From positions 8,753 to 19,181 of the forward strand of contig DBFQ01000102.1 of NCBI GenBank assembly GCA_002294665.1: DNA of 10,429 nucleotides. The letters are read 5' to 3'. Origin of the DNA: Candidatus Aminicenantes bacterium UBA876. GTDB lineage: Bacteria; Acidobacteriota; Aminicenantia; UBA2199. Made by a program: the position numbers and the translations under genes. Below are positions 4,878-10,429 of this stretch, one piece after another (position 1 is the first letter of the stretch; each line of letters opens with the position of its first letter). The notes under the pieces were generated by a model. The model was given only the letters and a program-made list of their open reading frames with translations, was not told the DNA's origin and did not search any database.

Positions 4878-6019
4878 ACCTTTCCCAATCAGAATCCAAA
4901 AGTATCGTGATCAGCAAGGGAACCAGCCGCCTGCGGCGGCTGGTTTCCTTTTCCATCGAGGGATCCCTGTTCCTGGTAACATCCGTTTCGACCCTCGCTG
5001 TATTGTTTATCATCCTGTTCATCGCCAAGGACGCGTTTCCGTTTTTCCAATTGCGCGGTATCAAGGAATTCTTTTTCAGTATCCGCTGGTATCCTTCAGG
5101 AAGTCCGCCGGAATTCGGGGTACTCGCCATTATTTTCGGCAGTGCCATGGTCACTTTCTTGTCCGCCGCCATCGCCGTGCCCCTGGCGGTTTTTTCCGCA
5201 GTCAGTCTCAGTGATATCCTGCCCTTTTCCGTGCGCCAGATTGTGAAACCCGTTATCGAGATTATTGCCGCCATCCCTTCGGTGGCGTACGGGTTTTTCG
5301 CCCTGGTGATTTTCGCGCCGTTGCTGCAGCGCAGCGGCGGCCACCTGCTGGGAGTGGGGGTATGGCTGGCCGGCGTGCCCCTGGCGCTGATCCTCATGTA
5401 CGTGCTCGGAGACATCCTTCCCGAGCGCCTGCTGGGCGCCCAGTCCCTGGCGGCCCGGCTGATTGTCATGCTGCTGGTGGGCGCCGGCAGCGGAATATTG
5501 TTGCACCGGGCCTGGCAATCGGTATCGGCCCTGCAGATCGAGAGCGGCACTAATGCCCTGAATGTCTCCATCATCCTGGCCATCATGGCACTGCCCACCA
5601 TCGCCAGTGTGGCCGAGGATTCGCTGCAGGCCGTCGGCCGGGAAATGCGCGAAGGCAGTTACGCCCTGGGGGCAACGCGGGCGGAGACGCTGGTGAAAGT
5701 AGTGATCCCCGCAGCGCGGTCCGGCATTATCGCGGCCATTATCCTCGGCGTGATGCGCGCCATCGGCGAAACCATGGTGGTGTGGATGGCGTCCGGCAAT
5801 TCCGCCCATATTCCTGAACCATGGTTTAACGTGTTGCAACCGATACGCACCCTGACCGCCACCATTGCCGGGGACATGGGCGAAGCGGATCACGTGACCG
5901 GTTCCGCACGTTACCACGTCCTGTTCGCCATGGCGCTTTTCCTGCTGATTATTTCCTTTCTATCAAACCTGATCAGCGAGATACTGGTGGCACGCAGCAA
6001 AAAAAAGTGGGGAATCTAG
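4874..6019 (+). CDS. pstC: Phosphate ABC transporter permease PstC (enlarged)
   Basis: Inner-membrane channel subunit that pairs with PstA. Hydrophobic segments lie at about 31-52, 83-110, 127-150, 157-179, 193-212, 228-246, 282-306 and 348-372. The coupling (EAA) loop that docks on PstB is REGSYALGATRAETL at 259-273 followed by IPAARSGI, and the family segments AAIPSVAYGFFALVIFAP (132-149), LAIMALPTIASVAEDSLQ (235-252) and MRAIGETM (294-301) are clear. At 381 residues it exceeds E. coli PstC (319); most of the excess is at about 152-228, between the third and sixth segments, and adds two hydrophobic stretches. ATG 4874 is the first possible start after an in-frame TGA at 4826-4828, but no Shine-Dalgarno site is visible. 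Codons 16-24 form a terminator-like hairpin. pstA follows after 3 nt. Confidence 0.95.
   Translation: MNLSQSESKSIVISKGTSRLRRLVSFSIEGSLFLVTSVSTLAVLFIILFIAKDAFPFFQLRGIKEFFFSIRWYPSGSPPEFGVLAIIFGSAMVTFLSAAIAVPLAVFSAVSLSDILPFSVRQIVKPVIEIIAAIPSVAYGFFALVIFAPLLQRSGGHLLGVGVWLAGVPLALILMYVLGDILPERLLGAQSLAARLIVMLLVGAGSGILLHRAWQSVSALQIESGTNALNVSIILAIMALPTIASVAEDSLQAVGREMREGSYALGATRAETLVKVVIPAARSGIIAAIILGVMRAIGETMVVWMASGNSAHIPEPWFNVLQPIRTLTATIAGDMGEADHVTGSARYHVLFAMALFLLIISFLSNLISEILVARSKKKWGI
4921..4945 (+). terminator. Terminator-like hairpin inside the 5' end of pstC
   Basis: A perfect 11-bp inverted repeat, AACCAGCCGCC (4921-4931) and GGCGGCTGGTT (4935-4945), closes on TGC and is followed by TCCTTTTCC. 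It has the form of an intrinsic terminator with an imperfect T-tract, in sense with the operon, yet it lies within the pstC reading frame (SRLRRLV region). Ribosomes on pstC would melt it, so any termination would depend on whether pstC is being translated. Confidence 0.45.
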
Positions 6020-6022
6020 ACG

Positions 6023-7369
6023 GTGAAACTACAGACGCGCAAAGTTCTGGACAAATCCTTCACAGGCATGGGGTTCATGTCCATCTTCCTGCTTTCCGCC
6101 GCCCTGATCATGGTGCTGGCGCCCATTTTCGCCCGCGGTATCGGGGCCTTTGTGTTTCGCGCCACATCGGAATTCCGGCGCCTGGACAACTCCCTGCATG
6201 GGCGTGGGAGCATCCAGGCCGTTGAGGCGGAAACCCGGCTGGTGCAGGATGCCCGCGAGCCGGTGTATCGCATGCTGGCCGAATTTGAAGCGCAACTGGA
6301 TGCGGGAAACGTGGCCAATGGGGATGAACTATATGCGGAACTCGACGAAATCCGCAACCTGATCAACCGTTTGCTCGGTCCGCGTCCGGGAGAATCCGTG
6401 CCCGTGCTCATGCGCGATCGCTTTGGCAAAACCCGCTGGGACAAGGCCCGGGAAACCCTGCACCACATTCTGTACAGGGAAACCTGGGATTACTCAGACC
6501 CCACCAAAATGGGCGTACAGGTCGAAGTGCCCCGTGCCGCGTCGTTCAAGGGTACGGCTCTGGAACCGTTGTTCCCCTACCTGGAAAACAATCTGGAGCG
6601 CATGCTTCGGCCGCGCCTGACGCTTTACTGGGGATTCCTTTTCGATGAGTCCCATGACGCCCATTTTTTCGGAGGAATCTGGCCGGAAATGCTGGGAACC
6701 CTGTACCTGGTTTTCGGAACCATGCTTTTCGCCATTCCCATCGGCGTGATCGCCGCCGTATACCTGACTGAGTTTGCCACACAGGGCAAAGTGGTCAGCC
6801 TGCTGCGTACCTTTATCTCCACTCTTGCCGGTGTACCGAGCATTGTGTTCGGCCTGTTCGGCCTGGCCTTTTTTATCAATACCCTGAAGATATCCAGCAG
6901 CAAAAGCGTTCTGGCCGGTTCCATGACCCTGGCCCTACTGGTGCTGCCGACCATCATCCGCGCGTCCGAAGAAGCCATCAAGGCCGTTCCCCGCACCTAC
7001 AAGGAAGCGTCTTTGAGCCTCGGGGCCAGCCGTATCCATACAGTCGCCCGTGTCATTCTACCTGCCGCCCTGCCCGGTATCCTGACCGGTATCGTGATCA
7101 GCATGGGGCGCGCCGCAGGTGAGACGGCGCCCATTATCTTTACGGCCGCGGTCAGCGTAGGCAAACCGCTGGGCCTGCTGGAAACCCTGAACCAGCCCAC
7201 GCCCGCCCTGCCGTGGAACATCTACAACCTGGCAACGGAACATGAAGCCGTGGATGAAATCCGGCATGTTCAGTTCGGCATGGTCTTTACCCTGGTTCTG
7301 CTGGTCCTGCTGCTCAACCTGGCGGCCATTATTCTGCGTGCCCGGGTATCCAAGAAGTTGAGAGGCTGA
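6023..7369 (+). CDS. pstA: Phosphate ABC transporter permease PstA with large periplasmic insertion
   Basis: Second channel subunit of the Pst importer. The N-terminal membrane segment (about 16-37) is followed by a hydrophilic region at about 45-215, then the permease core from about 217: helices at about 220-249, 262-286, 298-313, 345-361 and 419-439. Core motifs are [16 protein letters not shown] (269-284), [17 protein letters not shown] (303-319), the EAA loop [26 protein letters not shown] (327-352) and [10 protein letters not shown] (362-371). At 448 residues it is about 150 longer than E. coli PstA (296). The extra region is charged, apparently helical, and should lie in the periplasm. 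The start is GTG 6023, 3 nt after the pstC stop, with GGGGA about 9 nt upstream. The stop TGA overlaps the first pstB ATG, so translational coupling is likely. Confidence 0.95.
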   Translation: MKLQTRKVLDKSFTGMGFMSIFLLSAALIMVLAPIFARGIGAFVFRATSEFRRLDNSLHGRGSIQAVEAETRLVQDAREPVYRMLAEFEAQLDAGNVANGDELYAELDEIRNLINRLLGPRPGESVPVLMRDRFGKTRWDKARETLHHILYRETWDYSDPTKMGVQVEVPRAASFKGTALEPLFPYLENNLERMLRPRLTLYWGFLFDESHDAHFFGGIWPEMLGTLYLVFGTMLFAIPIGVIAAVYLTEFATQGKVVSLLRTFISTLAGVPSIVFGLFGLAFFINTLKISSSKSVLAGSMTLALLVLPTIIRASEEAIKAVPRTYKEASLSLGASRIHTVARVILPAALPGILTGIVISMGRAAGETAPIIFTAAVSVGKPLGLLETLNQPTPALPWNIYNLATEHEAVDEIRHVQFGMVFTLVLLVLLLNLAAIILRARVSKKLRG

Positions 7370-8196
7370 TGATGAATCTGGAAAAACGCCTGGTATTATC
7401 GGAAAAGCAATTGGACAAAAACAACCTGGCCATTGAGAATGAAGTCTGCCACGTTCGGTCCGAGGGCTTTTCAATCTTCTACGGGGCCAACGAGGCGATC
7501 AAGAGTGTGGACATAACGATTCCGAGACAGAAGGTTACGGCCATCATCGGACCCTCGGGTTGCGGCAAGAGCACTTTCCTGCGGGGCATCAACCGCATGA
7601 ACGACCTGATTCCCAGCTGTTTTACCCGCGGACGCCTGCTCTATAAGGATGAGAACATTTACGGGCAATACACCGATCCCGTTCTTCTGCGCAAGCAGAT
7701 CGGCATGGTTTTTCAGAAGCCCAACCCCTTCCCCAAGAGCATTTTCGAAAATATCGCCTACGGACCCCGTCTGCACAGCATGAAACGCCGGGCCGAGTTG
7801 TTTGACCTAGTGGAGGAAAGCCTCAGGCGGGCCGCGCTCTGGGATGAAGTGAAAGACCGCATGAACGACAACGCCCTGGGCCTTTCCGGCGGGCAGCAGC
7901 AGCGCCTCTGCATCGCCCGCGCCCTGGCGGTGGATCCGGACATCCTGCTTATGGACGAACCCACATCGGCGTTGGATCCCCGCGCCACCGCCCATATCGA
8001 AGATTTGATCGGTGAATTGCGGGGACAGTATACGATCATTATCGTGACCCACAACATGCAGCAGGCGGCCCGGGTATCGGATTACACGGCTTTTTTCTAC
8101 GAAGGTGTGCTGGTGGAATTCGCGCCCACATCGGAATTGTTCACCAACCCGGGCCGGAAAAAAACCGAGGAATACATCACCGGCCGTTTCGGATAA
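7369..8196 (+). CDS. pstB: Phosphate ABC transporter ATP-binding protein
   Basis: Cytoplasmic ATPase that drives phosphate import through PstCA. All nucleotide-binding elements are intact: Walker [10 protein letters not shown] (61-69), Q-loop Gln116 in [15 protein letters not shown] signature LSGGQQQRL (172-180), Walker B ILLMDEP (192-198), D-loop SALD (200-203) and switch His228 in [19 protein letters not shown] (119-132) is specific to PstB among ABC ATPases. Length 275 fits, allowing for an N-terminal extension of about 25 residues. Two adjacent ATGs exist: 7369 overlaps the pstA stop, whereas 7372 has better spacing (6 nt) from AGAGG at 7361-7365, so the true start may be one codon later. 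It ends 23 nt before phoU. Confidence 0.97.
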   Translation: MMNLEKRLVLSEKQLDKNNLAIENEVCHVRSEGFSIFYGANEAIKSVDITIPRQKVTAIIGPSGCGKSTFLRGINRMNDLIPSCFTRGRLLYKDENIYGQYTDPVLLRKQIGMVFQKPNPFPKSIFENIAYGPRLHSMKRRAELFDLVEESLRRAALWDEVKDRMNDNALGLSGGQQQRLCIARALAVDPDILLMDEPTSALDPRATAHIEDLIGELRGQYTIIIVTHNMQQAARVSDYTAFFYEGVLVEFAPTSELFTNPGRKKTEEYITGRFG

Positions 8197-8219
8197 CCCG
8201 GATCTGATGGGAGGAGAGC

Positions 8220-8894
8220 ATGAGCAAGCATTTGTGGCGAGCCATTGATAACCTGATGCCGCGCTTGATTGCGTTGAGCGCCCGGGTGGAAGAGAGTTTG
8301 CGGCTGGCCATCGAGGCCGTCAAGCAGAACGACATCGTCCTGGCCGTCCAGGTGGTGGAGATGGATCACGTGATCGACCGCGAAGAGATCGACATCGAAG
8401 AGGAATGCCTGAAGATCCTGGCTCTGCACCAACCGGTTGCGGGAGATCTGCGCACCATCGTAGCGGTTTTGAAAATCAACAACGACCTGGAGCGGATCGG
8501 CGACCTCAGTGTCGATATCGCCAAGCACGCCATCAAAATCGCCCAGGCGGGAAACGGGTCCTTCGCGTTTGATTTCTCCGAGTTGTTCACGCGCGTGCGC
8601 GGCATGTTGAAAAACAGCCTCGATGCCCTGGTCCGCATGGATGCAGCCGTCGCCGACGAGGTATTGACGGAAGATGACCGCGTTGATGAGCTGAACCGTG
8701 AATTCTGCGATCAGGTCCTGGATGCGATCCGGAAAGAGCCGGACAAGGCATACACCCTGATTCAATTCATGAACGTGTCCAAACGCCTGGAACGGATCGG
8801 CGACCATGCCACCAACATGGCCGAGGATGTAATCTACCTGGTCACGGGAGAGATCGTGCGCCATGGTACGGGGCTGGAAAAGAAAGGCGAATGA
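8220..8894 (+). CDS. phoU: Phosphate-signalling complex protein PhoU
   Basis: Cytoplasmic all-helical regulator that links PstSCAB activity to the PhoR-type sensor kinase, keeping the Pho regulon off when phosphate is plentiful. The two internal PhoU repeats are visible: residues about 13-103 and about 117-213. Each contains the metal-binding ExxxD-type motif: NNDLERIGDLSVDIA (88-102) in the first and KRLERIGDHATNMAEDV (188-204) in the second. HQPVAGDLR (70-78) is also characteristic. Length 224 is normal. GGGAGGAG a few bases before ATG gives a firm start. It is the last gene of the pst operon; only 60 bp separate it from the convergent MFS gene, and I see no convincing terminator there. Confidence 0.95.
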   Translation: MSKHLWRAIDNLMPRLIALSARVEESLRLAIEAVKQNDIVLAVQVVEMDHVIDREEIDIEEECLKILALHQPVAGDLRTIVAVLKINNDLERIGDLSVDIAKHAIKIAQAGNGSFAFDFSELFTRVRGMLKNSLDALVRMDAAVADEVLTEDDRVDELNREFCDQVLDAIRKEPDKAYTLIQFMNVSKRLERIGDHATNMAEDVIYLVTGEIVRHGTGLEKKGE

Positions 8895-8954
8895 AACCTA
8901 TATGCCCGCGCAGCGCGCACGCGCAATGAACCGGTCCCGTCGGCAGTAAGCGGC

Positions 8955-10343
8955 TCAGGTGTTGCGGTGGCTGGATGGCAGTTCCAGGCCGTATCCTTTG
9001 CGGCGGTCTTCTCTTTTCAGCAGGTAAGCAAAGAGCATACCCAGGATGCCGAAACTCATGAACACCAGCATGGGCAGGGTATAGTTGTAGGCCACGTTCA
9101 CCGTGCCGTCGACCAACGTGGTTCTGGATACCACGCAGAAGCGGTCCAGAATCCAGCCGATCAAGGCGGGCACACCCATCAAGCCCCAGTTCTGGATGTA
9201 GAAGATCAGCGCGAAAGCCGTTCCCAATTGCTTTTCCGGAATCAGTTTGGGTACGGATGGCCACATGGCGGATGGGACCAGTGAAAAGGCCACCCCCAGC
9301 ACTACCATCAGAATCAGGGCGAAGATCCAGTTGTCGAAAAACGGCAGCGCGAAGAGCAGGTGGACCACGATCAGCATGGCGGAGCCGAGGAACATGATCG
9401 AGGCTGCCTTGCCCTTGCGGTCCACCATGCGTCCGAAAAGCGGGGTCATGAAGATATTGCCGAAAGGCAACAGGCCGGGAATGAGTCCGGCCAGCGTGGC
9501 CTTGACATGGTATTTCTGCACCATCAGATCATTGGCGTACTTGAGGAAGGGAAAAACCGCGGAGTAAAAAAGCAGGCAAAGGGCCGCGATATACCAGAAA
9601 CCGCGATTGGTCAGGATGCGGCCGATATCGGAAATCCGGAAGGGCTCTTCTTCGCTGTCGATTTTTGCCTGTTCCTCAGCTTCGGAAGCTTCCAGTTTGC
9701 GGTCCATGACACCGTAGACGATAAAACTGATCAGGCCGACCAGGAGCATGATCAGGCCGAGCAGCAATGGCGCGGACGGTGTGCCGTAAGCGGCGGCGAT
9801 GGGCGCGCTGATTACCAGTGCCAGCGCGGTTCCCATTCGCGCGGTGGCCAGTTGGAGACCCATGGCCAGGGCCAGTTCCTTGCCCTTGAACCAGCGCACG
9901 ATGGTCTTGGAAACGGTGATTCCGGCGACCTCCACGCCGACCCCGAATATGGCGAAACCGATGGCTGCCAGCATGACCTGGGGTTTCCAGCCGAAAAGGG
10001 TGGCGCCTTCGGGGAAGGTCGCATTGATCGCCCAGTATTTCATGCCCGCGCCGATGACCATCACGGTGGCGGCGGTGATCCCGGTGAAGCGGACACCCAT
10101 TTTGTCCAGGATGATGCCCCCCACGATGAGCATCAATAAAAACACGTTGAACCAGCCATAGGCGCTGGTAAAAAATCCGTATTCGCTGCTGGTCCAGAGC
10201 AGTTGGCTCTCGAGCATCGGTTTCAGTGGCGCCATGACGTCTGTCAGGAAGTACCCGCACAACATGGTGATCGACACAATGGCCAGGGCGGCCCAACGTG
10301 CCGCCGCCGACTCCCTGAGAGACTGTTTGATCTTCTCGGTCAT
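8955..10343 (-). CDS. MFS transporter, MFSD1-like
   Basis: A 12-helix major facilitator superfamily permease of the inner membrane. Numbering from an upstream in-frame ATG at 10358, the inter-helix-2/3 MFS motif is GGIILDKMGVR (80-90), its second-half copy is FGRMVDRKGKA (308-318), and a charged cytoplasmic loop at 219-245 divides the two halves. The segment LIPEKQLGTAFALIFYIQNWGL (372-393) recalls the conserved helix-10/11 region of the MFSD1 group, which includes eukaryotic lysosomal dipeptide transporters and many uncharacterised bacterial proteins. The substrate cannot be told; an organic anion or dipeptide is possible. ATG 10343 is preferred because GAGG lies 5 nt upstream, while ATG 10358 has no Shine-Dalgarno site; using 10358 adds five residues. 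The gene is convergent with phoU and its promoter is probably in the last 70 bp or outside the window. Confidence 0.88.
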   Translation of the reverse strand: MTEKIKQSLRESAAARWAALAIVSITMLCGYFLTDVMAPLKPMLESQLLWTSSEYGFFTSAYGWFNVFLLMLIVGGIILDKMGVRFTGITAATVMVIGAGMKYWAINATFPEGATLFGWKPQVMLAAIGFAIFGVGVEVAGITVSKTIVRWFKGKELALAMGLQLATARMGTALALVISAPIAAAYGTPSAPLLLGLIMLLVGLISFIVYGVMDRKLEASEAEEQAKIDSEEEPFRISDIGRILTNRGFWYIAALCLLFYSAVFPFLKYANDLMVQKYHVKATLAGLIPGLLPFGNIFMTPLFGRMVDRKGKAASIMFLGSAMLIVVHLLFALPFFDNWIFALILMVVLGVAFSLVPSAMWPSVPKLIPEKQLGTAFALIFYIQNWGLMGVPALIGWILDRFCVVSRTTLVDGTVNVAYNYTLPMLVFMSFGILGMLFAYLLKREDRRKGYGLELPSSHRNT

Positions 10344-10429
10344 TATCGCCTCGCTCATAAGGAAAGTAGAAACCGCCGCCGTTTCAGAGCCGTAAGCGGA
10401 ACCGCCGTTGCCGGCAGCCGAAACAGGGG

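Noticed and set aside
8895..8954. GC-rich GCGCG-type repeats between the convergent phoU and MFS genes as a bidirectional terminator
   Set aside because: No clean stem-loop with a T-tract on either strand; the short GCGC runs are mostly direct, not inverted.
9360..10139. Plus-strand frame of 259 codons opposite the MFS gene
   Set aside because: His/Asp/Gln/Gly-rich shadow translation of membrane-helix codons, with no start signals.
10359..10429. GTTTC...GAAAC symmetry at the window end as an operator for the MFS gene
   Set aside because: The arms are only 5 bp and widely spaced, and the region is cut by the window edge; no promoter could be assigned.

Overview
The window looks like chromosomal, housekeeping-type DNA from a Gram-negative bacterium of moderately high GC. 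The Gram-negative call rests on a predicted outer-membrane barrel protein that ends in an aromatic residue, plus Sec signal peptides and strong Shine-Dalgarno sites. I cannot fix the phylum. The enlarged PstC and PstA, the short iron-sulfur serine dehydratase and the PKD/barrel protein would fit a non-model lineage such as Acidobacteriota/Aminicenantota or a deltaproteobacterial group, but that is an impression. No mobile element, CRISPR array, tRNA or rRNA was seen.

Layout. (1) Positions 1-1991, minus strand: an ElbB-like class I glutamine-amidotransferase-fold protein followed 11 nt later by an iron-sulfur L-serine dehydratase, probably one transcript, with an octamer tandem repeat just after the dehydratase stop. 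(2) 2063-3645, minus strand: a lone gene for an exported two-Ig/PKD-domain protein with a C-terminal barrel, flanked by an operator-like palindrome upstream and a strong hairpin terminator downstream. (3) 3602-3951: a 350-bp divergent intergenic region carrying a clear Pho box (four hexamers spaced exactly 11 bp), a probable -10 and a structured leader. (4) 3952-8894, plus strand: a complete phosphate operon pstS-pstC-pstA-pstB-phoU. (5) 8955-10343, minus strand, convergent with phoU: an MFS transporter resembling the MFSD1-type family.

How the genes work together. PstS captures periplasmic phosphate, PstC and PstA form the channel, PstB drives transport with ATP, and PhoU reports Pst activity to a PhoR/PhoB-type two-component system. 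That system is not encoded here, but its binding site before pstS is visible. The most interesting part is the pstS-pstC junction. pstC has no visible Shine-Dalgarno site. Its ATG overlaps (ATGA) the stop of a possible 26-codon ORF. Its codons 16-24 form a perfect 11-bp hairpin followed by a pyrimidine/T-rich stretch, which resembles an intrinsic terminator inside the coding sequence. This could be a translation-coupled attenuator that sets the PstS:PstCAB ratio. No wholly new system is evident; the remaining novelty lies in domain insertions in PstC and PstA and in the OM protein architecture.
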